From Favolaschia claudopus (Eukaryota > Basidiomycota > Agaricomycetes > Agaricales > Mycenaceae), in assembly GCA_037176885.1 (NCBI GenBank), contig JAWWNJ010000017.1:62001-126000 (forward strand): a stretch of 64,000 bases of DNA. Direction: 5' to 3'. The notes below the pieces were generated by a model that worked only from the letters and a program-made list of their open reading frames with translations, did no database searches and was not told the DNA's origin. A program made the translations under genes and the position numbers. Positions 10,837 to 21,283 of this stretch are shown here, in pieces (within the stretch, counting starts at the first letter, position 1; each line of letters opens with the position of its first letter).

Positions 10837-10936
10837 CACCTAAGGCACCTACGTTTTGCTTAGGTAATGCCCCTCGGAGAAGGGTTTAATCGTACACTAG
10901 AACCCTTCTCAAAGGTCCCGCCTCCGGCGAAGGCTT
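10837..10936 (+). repeat. Left terminal inverted repeat
   Basis: This 100-bp TIR is identical to the reverse complement of 13894-13993. It contains a hairpin of its own: GAGAAGGGTT at 10877-10886 pairs with AACCCTTCTC at 10901-10910 across a 14-nt loop. Confidence 0.9.
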
Positions 10937-11422
10937 TACGCAATTATGATTTGATCGGCATCTTCCCAAACGGAAAAACACCTCCTGTCTCCCACCAGCC
11001 TCCGCCACTTCCGTCCCGACCTTCAGCGACCTCAGGCACTTCTCCCCGTCTCCCAGACATGCCTAACTTCATTGCTATTGACCCCAACAACCTTCAGCTG
11101 CTCAAAGCTGTCCCCTCTTGCATTTTTCCACCCTTCCTCAACAGTTCTGGCGCCTCCGGCGGCCTTCGTACATACACCCCTGGCAATTCTAAGTGTTCAT
11201 AGTATACTCAATATCACAGGATATGTGTGGTCAGCTCCGTAGTACATTATCTTTCTGTGGTAGTGCACTATTCCTCCCCAAATTGTCCAAATATATGTGT
11301 GAGCAAATCAATGGAGGCTTTTGTGATGACCTCTGTGATGTCCTTCGGCCTCCCCTACCCCTCTGTGGTCTCAATTCTCTCCCCTTAAGCTAGGAATACC
11401 GATTTTAGGTGAAATGAGTGCA

Positions 11423-11608
11423 ATTTTCGGAATCGACGGAGGCTCCGTGATGGCCTCCGCGACCTCTTTCCGTCTTCCCCGTGCCTCTGGGTGCTTGGTT
11501 GTCTTTTCTGATGGTATGAATACGCACTCTCCTCTGACCGAGGTAATTGTGGGTAGAATTTGTGTGATTTTCGGAATCGACGGAGGCTCCGTGATGGCCT
11601 CCGCGACC
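11423..11608. repeat. 42-bp direct repeat inside the transposon
   Basis: The 42 bases at 11423-11464 recur at 11567-11608. Both copies carry GGAGGCTCCG followed by TGATGGCCTCCGCGACC, so each repeat holds two inverted GGAGGC-type half sites. Confidence 0.75.
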
Positions 11609-13893
11609 TTCTTCGCCTTCCAAAACCTCCAAATTTCAAGGTCATCGTCTTTCAATGTCAGTAAGTATTTCTCTGAACCAGGTCCCTGTAAGCACCTGTC
11701 TCGCGTAAGCCGTCATCCCGAACTTTCTCTCGTCTCCAGTGGTAACTTTGACCATTATATTGATTTAACCTTCGTGGGCTGTCTGACTTGAACCTCTTTT
11801 CAAACATTCTATAGATAAGCCTTTCAATCTCTTCAAGCCCTCGCAGCTTCTGTAGGACGCTTCAATGCCTCCACCTAAGTAATCCCTCACAGCCTCTGTT
11901 AGACCCTTCGCAGCCTCCGCCCCACCATTTGCTGCTTCGTTTCAACGCGAGAATTGGAACTGACAAATTATGGAATAAACAGAGAGCATCAATTTGGTGG
12001 ACAGAAAATGGCGGAGGCGGAGACGGAGGCCTTCTCGGAGGCTCGCGTCAGAGGCCTTTGCGGAGCCTATGTTTGATCGCAAGGAGTCTAGAAAGGTCAT
12101 CAAACGGCATTCTGCCGGTTCCTGATCAACGAAATTGAACCGTGTGAACCGGGAACTCCAAGGCAACTGCCGAGGGTACCTTTTCTCCTCGGATTACCTC
12201 ACTGAATCAGCCAATAGGAAATATTATAACGATCGACCCCTCGAACTCTTTTTTCTTTGACATCGTATCTTCCTCAAATCATCTCATTTTTACCGGAAAT
12301 AACTCTAATATGATGCCCCATGAGCCATGATTTTAAACCAGATTTTTAGATGGCTTTGAAAATCCAATGCAGCAAATGACCCAAAAGCCAAGTAAGTTCG
12401 CATTAGCTTCCTCAACTACACAATGGTTTGCATTTAAATTTTCTGCTATAAATTGTGTCTCGTGAGTTAAGCAACTATTCTTTGCTCAAGTACTCTAAAC
12501 CTCCAAACTCATTAACTTCCTAGGCCACATCCGTCAATTTGAAGCCCCCCCAGCCTCAACAATTCACAACGTTCAGACAGTGAATTCATCTTCCTGGGCT
12601 CACCAGCTTAGAAGCACGACCACCAGCACATATTTGAGAGCCAATATAGCCTTCCTGATTATCCCTGTTAAGACAAGACTCTCAAACAAGCAGGAACAAT
12701 GATAAAACCAAGATGTTTGCATCGGTGAGTAGATGCATTGGGTTTTGAAGCCCGAAATCCCTGCCTACCATAGGAATTGGCGCATAGGTTGTCCATTTGC
12801 TTGCAAATGACTGAAACTTCTGAGATTTACAAGTCCAACGGTGAAGAACATGCCGTTCCTCAATAATCTTGCTCTAACGGAGGCTCCGCAGGCATCGACG
12901 GAGGCTCCGAAGGCTTCAACGGAGGCTCCGAAGGCCCATCAATCATCACGGAGGTGTAGACAGAACTGTAGCTAGCAAGGGAGACGAGGATAAGACTCAC
13001 GATATTCCCCTGCACTGTGCTGATAGACAGTTCAGTATGAAGGGACCGAAGAAAAGTACTTCTGAGTATTCTGGAATTCAGAAGGCAAGTATCGTGCCAA
13101 GAGGAAAAATATTGATCCTACGATGTTACCTGAGAAGGAGTGTTATACAAGCGAAATAGATTTCATGCATGGATCAAGTAACCAAGGGAGAGAGAGGAAT
13201 GTAAAGATCAAGGTGACTGTAGTCCCTAGTGGTGCAAAAGCTTGGGCAAATAGTTCATTGAGAGACTAGAAGACAAGCAGAGCTTGAACGAATTGAATTG
13301 TATTTGTTGATAGCAATAAACTGAACATACATTATCGTAGCAAAGTAGGCTACGAAAGAACGCACGGAGGCTCCGCAAAATCATATGTCAATCGTAGACT
13401 CCGTCATAAAGTGAAAGTAGCAAAGGCCCTAAGGGAAATAGCATCAAATGGGTCGCGGACTGAACGGGATCGTGAAGTTTGAACGAGATTTTGGGAAATG
13501 GAGGCGAGTGCGGAGGCCATTGCGGAGGCTCTGTTGATTGGCGAAATCAATTGAACTCTGGCACATTTCGGCCAGGGGTGACGGGAGAGGACTAAAGGTA
13601 GCCAATATAGCATATCCAAGCACATATCCGGTGCGCTATAGTAGGTAGGAACGCACGGAGCCGCAAGTCAGCCTGTAACCCGGGGGTTGATGTTGGGGTC
13701 CTTGGGGAGCCTGCTCCGTGTATTGAGGCTACGGAAGCTTACCAGCCACCAGGGAGTCGCGCAAAGGTCGATTAACGCATCAAAATACCGAGATGGAGGC
13801 ACAAATGAAGGTCGAGACGAAGGCGGCGGAGGCTTGAGGAAGGCACACGGCATTTCCCGTTTGGGAAGACGCCGATCAAATCTTGATATGCGT

Positions 13894-13993
13894 AAGCCTT
13901 CGCCGGAGGCGGGACCTTTGAGAAGGGTTCTAGTGTACGATTAAACCCTTCTCCGAGGGGCATTACCTAAGCAAAACGTAGGTGCCTTAGGTG
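13894..13993 (-). repeat. Right terminal inverted repeat
   Basis: The inverted partner of 10837-10936. The flanking GCAGGATG at 13994-14001 is the right copy of the target duplication, and the flanking host DNA continues with related GAAGCAGGATG words. Confidence 0.9.
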
Positions 13994-14176
13994 GCAGGAT
14001 GAAGCACTGAAGCAGGATGAAGCTTCAGCAATCCCCAGCTGTTGCAGACATTCGGAAATCTCGTCAAGGTAGTTGTGAGATCAAATATTACGGTTCACCT
14101 ATTTCGCAAGCAGTTCAAGAAAAGCGGAATTCAACACATGAACATACGTCACCAAGCATTGAGTGGAATTCCTACT

Positions 14177-15362
14177 TCAAAGATACTGAGCAATCCATTC
14201 CACAGATGCCTTGAACGCTCCCTCTTTTCCGGCCTTTACGTGCGGATCTATTATCTACTGTCAGTAACGTCGTCAATTTTTCCGTTTGAGACATACCAGA
14301 CATGTCCCCTCGCACAGCAAACCCATGGCTGCACACCGCGAAATACTCTCGCCGATACACAGGAGCAAATTTTCCGCCACCAAGAATCTCGTCCGCCTGA
14401 GCTTGCGCCTCCAAAGGGAATGGCTTGTCAACTTCGCAACTAAGTATTGATGAGCAACGGTGCCTTCGACACAGTTGCATATTTCTACCAAGCAACGCGT
14501 TCACCGAACACCGCCTATATTCTGGACTGGAAGGAAGATTCACCTTGAGGTCATCGGGTATCACAAGACGAGATGGATGGGATACAACTGAAACCTTGAG
14601 GATCCCGTCAAATGCCAGGTCGAAAACGTAGCGCGCTGTGAAGAGTATTGATGAGCTTTCCCATTGCAACTTGTTCATTATCACCCCCAAAACAGTATCC
14701 CGTCCCTGCTATTCCGATCACCCCTCCCTCCTTCAGACCCGCAATAACTTTGTCAATGATGGGACGAGTTTGCTCGGGTCCATGCGATGCAGACCATTTG
14801 TCGCGGTCAAAATTGGGCTACAAAGTTCCACGTGAGTGTCTCGTTCACGAAAGACGGAAGGAATTTCACAGGAGGCTCCACGAGGATAGGGTCGCCGCTG
14901 AACAGGTCAGGAACAATTGTCTGGCGAGTTAACCGAGCTCAATATGTCTCGAGAATAAATAGATATCCCCCCCACCTTGAATCCGTTTCGAGCAAAGTCG
15001 TCGGCAAGCAGCTTTACAAGACAGTCAATAAATCAAAAAGACGAGAGCAGTCCAATGCCTCTTCGATTCATACCCGATTATTCTGGAGTGCCAACCCAAA
15101 GATATCCGTCAGGAAGAGCACCACTCGTTCCATCGGATGGGGGATCGTCGGCGTTGCAACATAACACTCTATACCGCCTATCTTCTCTATCTTGCCTAGA
15201 ATCTTGTCAATTCATGGGTATCGTGCCCGAAATTCAATTAATCCGTGGCTGACCCTCTGGTTTCCCCTCGTGCGTTACAGCTATATCATCCCTGTCGAAG
15301 GCGGACGGAGATACAGGAATTCAAAGTCACTTACCAATGAAACAATTATCGCAGAAGCTCAT
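14177..15362 (-). pseudogene. Dienelactone hydrolase family protein, one frameshift
   Basis: The exons give MSFCDNCFIG, HEGKPEGKIEKIGGIECYVATP, a block with VVLFLTDIFGLALQNNR, LLADDFARNGFK, TIVPDLFSGDP, WSASHGPEQTRPIID, GTGYCFGARYVFDLAF, HPSRLVIPDDLK, CEVDKPFPLEAQAQADEI, and near the end HGFAVRGDMSD and KAGKEGAFKASVEWIAQYL. This is a complete dienelactone hydrolase of the alpha/beta-hydrolase fold: nucleophile Cys in GYCFG, Asp in the CEVDKPFP region, His in SHGFAV. The family opens dienelactones in aromatic degradation and also includes other small hydrolases. The frame breaks once, near 14442-14447, where four bases (TAGT in the sense strand) sit inside the conserved INT-CE.D motif and add a stop. 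All other breaks are explained by GT-AG introns. Either it is a recent pseudogene or the assembly has an error here. Confidence 0.75.
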
Positions 15363-15984
15363 GGTGGAGCAAGATTGAGATGATACACAGTGTGGGTTGC
15401 TTCAGGCACAAGGAGAGCAAGATAAGAATTGGTGTGGGAGCGCAGGCGGTCATTTGATCACGGCTCCTCTTAGACTTAATTTTTCCCGCTTTCAAAGCTG
15501 TGGCCTGCGGATAAGTATTCCGATGCTGTCCTTCTCCGTCGCGATGTCCCGTGGTCGAGGTATTGTTGACCCTATTGAAAGGTGTAAATTGCACTGTAAT
15601 CAACTTGAATGAATTCGCTTCCGGTAAATTTGAGTGTGATGAAGAACATCGTTCGTACATTTCAAATACCGGAAGCCTATCAATGGCCTGAGCTCGCTCG
15701 CCTAAAATTTGACACAAGGAGGCTAACCGTGGCGCAAACTCTGGCGGCTGGGTTTTGATTCCATCCTCGATTCAGCGGTAGAGGGGAACAACCATTTCGG
15801 CAGGAAAATCTGGCAGACTGTCCACCTAGTCTACTGCCAGTGGATTGGAGGAATAACCCGCACTGCACCAACGCTCCAAGAAAAACAAAGAAAACGTTTG
15901 AAACAAGGAGGTTCGGCTATTGCCGGTGCTTGATGGTGCGTTTGATGGTGTCGTAGCCAAACAACACCTCTATCCTCCGACTTC
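15363..15984. other. Intergenic, divergent promoter region
   Basis: This holds no supported gene. It lies between the divergent starts of the dienelactone hydrolase (-) and NDUFS5 (+) and so probably carries both promoters. Confidence 0.5.
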
Positions 15985-16440
15985 ATGGTACATCGTATTC
16001 TGTTGATCACCCTGGACGCTTGAGCTCATTGGTCTGTAGTCTGGCTACAGCTACTCGGGTGGCCCCTCTCGCTGCTCCCCGTACTGGCAGGAATTCACCA
16101 AAGTGCGCCACTTGCTCTGCCGCCCAATTGGTCTGACTTTTGTGGATACGTCGACAGTGCTATACCAATGCAATGACCCCCAGGGAGTGCGCGGCCCAGC
16201 GAGATGATTATCTGGAGTGTGTACACCGCACGAAAGAGGTGCGTGGGCTTGTCTATCCGGAATGCTCAGCGCTGACGATGAGCGTGCTCGCAGAAAGCTC
16301 GGCATGCCGCGATTCAGGCCGAGTACGAACGACAGCAGGCGCGCGCTCTGAAGGACCATAAGAATAAACTGGAAGCGCAGGCCGATGGGGTTCCGACGCG
16401 TGTAGGGCTAGTACCGACGCCACCTTCGGAGACAAAATAG
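15985..16440 (+). CDS. NADH dehydrogenase (complex I) 15-kDa subunit, NDUFS5-like
   Basis: Four coding exons: 15985-15987, 16040-16102, 16158-16238 and 16294-16440, giving 97 aa. The protein starts M-SGYSYSGGPSRCSPYWQEFT and carries the twin-cysteine pattern of the family: C-Y-T at the start of exon 3, PRECAAQRDDYLEC, then VHRTKE. The C-terminal half is charged (AEYERQQARALKDHKNKLEA). NDUFS5 is an accessory subunit on the intermembrane-space side of complex I, oxidised by the Mia40 pathway through CX9C pairs. The length matches fungal homologues. The first coding exon is just the ATG, followed at once by a GTACAT...TGTAG intron. I know of no upstream ATG that would give a better N-terminus. 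Confidence 0.85.
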
Positions 16441-17044
16441 AGGATCACCAATTCATTTGTTTTTGAAGTCATTCTGGATTATGTCGGACGCGGCCGTGTG
16501 CAAACCACGCGAAGCACGAACCTTCTTTCTCCCGCCCTCGATATTGCGCAAACGAAAGCTTCGAGCCGCAAGCCCGTATATTGAGAATATGCCGCTTGGA
16601 CTCCAGAGTTCACGTATGACTGCAGTTGACGCGTTGTATTGTTGTGTGCTGTGATTCGCGTATTTTTCTTGATTTTCTGAGATCTGAGCGCTGCAGCATG
16701 GTTGTTTAGAACAATTTGTTGTCCAAGATTTGCAGTCTGACAAGATCCAATTTGAGCCTTTGAATTTGCTTAACTCCGATGTTTCCGCATACCTGGTACG
16801 AGGTGTCCCTGCGAGTTGGTAGTTTGCAAGGAAACAGAGCACGTAACGCGTTACTCGCCTCTTCCTCCTGACCTTGATCCCCAAATCCTCATCTGAACGC
16901 GTACTCGCGCCGAATTACCATTTGACAAGCAGAATCTTCACCTCTGCCACGTAGCTCGCGTTTCGGGGCACTACGCGCCGACCCAAGGGCCTAGTCGACA
17001 CCTGGTAGTCAAGTTGACCAACTCGAGATCATCTCGGGGCTTGA
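16441..17044. other. Intergenic
   Basis: No supported gene. A 143-aa minus-strand ORF at 16453-16884 has no recognisable domain. The 3' end holds the upstream region of the biotin gene. Confidence 0.45.
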
Positions 17045-19676
17045 ATGTCTTTGCTCTTCAAGCATCTCCGCATACATCAAATCTTTGGGGCTAACACTGA
17101 TGTGGGGAAGACCATCTTGACCACGGCTCTGGTCCGAGCGTCTGCAGCGTTGAAGAATGAAGTGTTTTACTTGAAGCCGATCAGTACTGGACCGATGCAA
17201 GATGCTGACGACGAGTAAGAACCCGTTTTTTCTGAAAACATTTGCTCATCTGAGGCAGACATATCAAGCGTTACTCCGGTGCATTCAAAGACAAAGTCCA
17301 TACCGAATGTCTCTATCGATTCCATGTTCCGGTCAGTCCGCATCTGGCTGCGCAACTTGCAGCTGGAGATGAATCGCAAAAGGTCTTGTTTCTTGCGAGA
17401 GCCTTCATCCAATAAAGAACTGATTTTTCCCATATTTTAGATTGTGTCGGACAATACCTTCATAAACACAGTCAGTAGCTATGTGCGACGATGTGCTTCT
17501 CGCACGAATGGTCCTGCGCATATGTATGTCGAAACAGCTGGAGGTGATTCAGCGCAATGCCAATTTTTCCCTCTTTCAGCTCATTGACAATTCCCCCCTC
17601 CCAGGCGTCCATAGCCCGACACTTTCCGGGACAACACAGCTAGAATGCTATCGACCTCTATTCCTACCAACCATCCTCATCGGCGACTCCCGTCTAGGAG
17701 GTATCTCCGCAACCATCTCAGCATACGAATCCCTCCTCCTTCGAGGCTACATTGTCGACCAAATCCTCTTATTCCGCGACGAATATTACCGAAACACGGA
17801 ATTTCTGACGCCGTACTTTGCTGAACGTGGAATTGGCGTCACTGCCCTCGATGCGCCGCCTCCAAAAATCAATGATGCTCTGGAAAATTTCGCATCTACC
17901 GAAAGCTATTACAAAAATTTGGATCTGACTCCTGTCGTACAAAACCTGGACGCTCGTCACGAACAGCGTATTGCCGAACTCGACTCTATGCCGCGTCGTT
18001 CCCTCGATGCGTTCTGGTGGCCCTTTGTTCAACACGGACTGGTGAAGGGCGAATCCGACGTAACAGTCATCGATAGCGCTTCGTCCGATTTTTTCTCCGT
18101 CCACAAAAATTCAGGTATTCAACAAACCGCCAACGCGAATATGAGTTCGTCATTAGAATCTCAGCTAGACGGCTCAGCTTCTTGGTGGACACAAGCCTTC
18201 GGCCACGCACATCCCTCCCTAACCCTCGCTGCCGCCCGCGCAAGCGGGCGTTACGGCCACGTCATGTTTCCCCAAGCGACACACGCACCCGCTCTGGAAC
18301 TCGCCGAACGCCTGCTAGACGGACCAGGAAACGGCTGGGCCTCGCGCGTATTTTTCTCCGACGACGGATCCACCGGGATGGAAATCGCGTTGAAGATGGC
18401 GTTGCGCGCCTTCTCTGTACGGCATAACCTGCAAAATTCAGAACGCAAGAAACTCGGCGTTTTGGGGTTGAGAGGCAGCTATCACGGCGATACGATCGGC
18501 GCGATGGACGCATGTGCGGAGGAGGGCGTGTATACATGCGAGTGGCATAATGCGAAGGGGTATTGGTTGGATCCGCCGACGGTTTCGATACGCGAGGGAC
18601 GGTGGGTGATTACGCTGCCTCCCGCTCTCGCTGCCTCGGCGGGGGTGTTCGATTCTCCTGCAGTAGGTGGTGGGGATTCGGAGTCTTGGGTGTACGATGT
18701 GGCGCGCCGCCTGAATTCCCCACTTGCAGACGTCTACCGGGACTACCTTTCGCGAACACTTGACGGGTTGGAAACGGCAAGTGGGGTGCCCCGGCTGGCT
18801 GCGTTAGTGCTCGAACCCCTCGTCATGGGCGCTGGCGGCATGATATTCGTCGATCCGCTCTTCCAACGAATACTCGTCGACGTCGTTCGAGAGCGTGATA
18901 CAAATTCCTCCTCCTCCTCTCGAGACGATATCGATACATCGAAATCATGGCGCGGCCTTCCCGTCATCTTCGACGAAGTTTTCGTCGGGCTCTACCGCCT
19001 CGGTATGCAGAGCACTATCCCGCTTCTTGGCACCGCACCCGACATCTCCGTCAACGCAAAGATCCTAACAGGCGGTCTCGTCCCACTAGCCGCAACACTC
19101 GCATCCGACTCCATTTTCCGCGCTTTTTACAGTACGGAAAAAGCCGAAGCGCTGCTGCATGGGCACTCGTATACTGCTCATGCTGTTGGATGCGAGGTTG
19201 CCAATCAGACGATGCGGATGTTGGAGAAGGAGACGAAGAGCGAGGCGTGGCTGGCTGCGAAGGCGCGTTGGGAGACGCCGGGAAAGCCGAGCTCGGCCTG
19301 GAGTTTCTGGGATCCACAGTTCCTGCAGACCTTATCGCGAATGGATGTGGTGGATGAGGTGATGGCATTGGGCACCGTTCTAGCGATCAAAGTCAAGGAC
19401 GCAGATGGAGGTGAGTTTCAACATTATCCAAGGAACATTATCCAAGGTTCCTCCATTTTCTTTTCTCAACCATCACGAGGTTACGTCTCGCAATCGGCCA
19501 AAACAATGTTGCAGTCTCTGGGAGAAAGCGACAACGCTTCATCCGAACTTCCGCAATTCAGCGTCCACTTCCGCACTCTGGGCAATGTTGCGTATTTCAT
19601 GACAAGTCTCAACACGTCGCCTGAAACAGTTCGGATTCTCGAAGAGAAAATTTGGAAGGCTCTCCATAATAAATGA
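17045..19676 (+). CDS. BIO3-BIO1: Bifunctional dethiobiotin synthetase / DAPA aminotransferase
   Basis: Five exons, 17045-17214, 17259-17382, 17441-17543, 17605-19410 and 19480-19676, add up to 799 codons with all junctions in frame. Residues 1 to about 250 form dethiobiotin synthetase: P-loop GANTDVGKT at 15-23, YLKPISTGP, ETAGGVHSP, and PTILIGDSRLGGISATISAY. The remainder is the PLP-dependent 7,8-diaminopelargonate aminotransferase: SASWWTQAFGHAHPSL, VFFSDDGSTGMEIALKMALR, RGSYHGDTIGAM, LVLEPLVMGAGGM, VIFDEVFVGLYRLG, and the PLP lysine in NAKILTGGLVPLAAT. This fusion makes dethiobiotin from KAPA in two steps and is known from plants and many fungi, where it is mitochondrial. The N-terminus MSLLFKHLRIHQIF gives only a weak targeting signal. 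The last intron (69 nt) could be read through without breaking the frame. Confidence 0.93.
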
Positions 19677-21283
19677 GCTGATTTATAGGTAATATAATGA
19701 CAAGTAGAGTAATATGTTTGCTTGATATACGTTGGTTCAATTGAACCCTTGGATTATGTCCTGCATAGTTCCACAAGCAACACCTCGTGTAGATGTAGGC
19801 GAAGTAATTCGCTAGCTCTGAGAATGGTATCACAAAGGTAGCATATGTATATCCCTACTACGTGTAAGGGTCAACGAAGCACTCAAAGTCGATAATGAGC
19901 TTACTGCAGTGGAATTTATCCTTGAGGTCCACCAATACGTCGCCTTTTAGCGTATCGCAGTGCATCCGGCGAGTCTAATTCCGAACGTTCGCCGTGGTCA
20001 AATGAACGCTTTAACGATGCTCGTAAAGGGTTTTCTCCTTTCCAGCAATTGGGAGAATGAAGCGAGAGCGGGATGTAGAATCTCGTTTCTGGATTCCATT
20101 CGTTCGTTCGCTGCCGCTTCACACGTGGGCGGTCTTCTCCATGAGCAATATCCGTTTCGTAGGCTCGTTTTCGTTTACGAATGGGATAACCCTTGGCTGA
20201 CTCTGTAGGGTCCTTCCTTCAGAAATATTCATGCGCCTGAGTTGGAGGTTATATTTACCTGGTGGTACTAGTGGATCGTGTGTCACGGTGTCATGACGAG
20301 TGGGGACGCATGTATGCCGGCTTATATCGCTGCTTCTTGGAGGCAGGACATCGAGATTGCGTCTGTCACACGACCGTCTCTCTTCAGTGAGTGATAAACA
20401 TGTCAGTTCGAATGTCGGCGCTGGAAATTGCCAGTTAGTTCCGAAGGATATAATCGGGCCCGCCATTTAGGATGAGAAACGAACTAGTTTGTTTCCGACC
20501 AGAGTAGCCGCGAGATCCTTGAGAGTATATATTATCAGTATGAAAAGCCCTCATTTGCATATGAGTACGCACCTTTCGGACCATGATCTGTATGCCATGG
20601 ACCCCGAAAGTCTAAGGTTGGCATACGATCTAACCCATGCAATGATCCTAATCCCTCCATTTCAGACTCGAAAATTGTTGTCAGCGCCGAACTCCTGCTC
20701 TCAAGGATTCGGCCTTTGCTTTCGGTACGGTTATTGTTGTTGAACAGAAGGAAGCCTGGCAAAGTTTGCTTCAAGTTCACGTTCTGAGGACGGCCAGCTC
20801 GAGGCTCGGTAATAATATTTAAGCACTGGGTCATGTTGATAGAGGAAGAGGAAGGATGGTGGATTGTGCAGCCCCAGTGCTGCCCCACCCGCAATATATA
20901 TGTATGACCACACGATGGCTGCGAGGCGCTGGCACAGTTCGGGAGCTTTTGGTGTATCAGGCATGCCCTATGTGCCGGGGTATCCGCAGCAGTTAAAATC
21001 AGAGAGCACTGCAGAAGGTGCCCATTTTCGCCTCGAATTTCCGATCTCTTCGTCCCAGCGACGATTTGGTGCGATTTGGTTCAAGGTCAAAGACGACTTT
21101 ACGGAGAAATCACCGAAATCAATGATGATGGCCGGCGAGGTTTGTGCCGAATGTTCAAAACGTGGAATGTGTACATACCCCTTATATATATATATATATA
21201 TATTCCTCGCCGCGGAGGAGTACTAGTGTGAGCGCTTGAGCAACAATCCCAAAAGTCCGTCGTGGTCCTGCCGCAAACTAGAT
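19677..21283. other. Long intergenic region
   Basis: About 1.6 kb without a gene that I can support. Minus-strand ORFs at 19916-20122 and 20119-20466 are adjacent (the second has GKYNLQLRRMNISEGR and VIPFVNENEPTKR) and could be exons of an unrecognised gene, but no family motif is visible. A TA dinucleotide run lies near the end. Confidence 0.45.
21182..21203. repeat. (TA)n microsatellite
   Basis: A run of about eleven TA units just upstream of the 3' end of the kinase-like gene. No further role is apparent. Confidence 0.8.

Larger units (their letters stand above)
10837..13993. mobile_element. Non-autonomous DNA transposon, 3157 bp, with 100-bp perfect TIRs
   Basis: The two ends are inverted copies of each other. 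Bases 10837-10936 match the reverse complement of 13894-13993 exactly, starting CACCTAAGGCACCTACG, and the similarity fades out by about 10978 and 13853. The element is flanked by the 8-bp direct repeat GCAGGATG. The interior has no long ORF and no recognisable transposase, so mobilisation in trans is inferred. Inside are many copies of a GGAGGCTCCG/GGAGGC motif and a 42-bp direct repeat. The 8-bp duplication and long TIRs suggest a hAT, KDZ or Mutator-type origin. The TIR does not begin with the usual hAT YARNG, so I prefer KDZ or Mutator, but this is only inference. Perfect TIRs suggest recent movement. Confidence 0.85.

Noticed and set aside
10867..11202. 111-aa ORF starting inside the left TIR of the transposon.
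   Set aside because: It begins in non-coding TIR sequence, is Pro/Ser-rich and shows no transposase motif.
14800..14875. Apparent second frameshift in the dienelactone hydrolase.
   Set aside because: A 52-nt GT-AG intron (GTGAAA...TTTGTAG) restores the frame and the family pattern ahead of FDRDKWSASHGPEQ.
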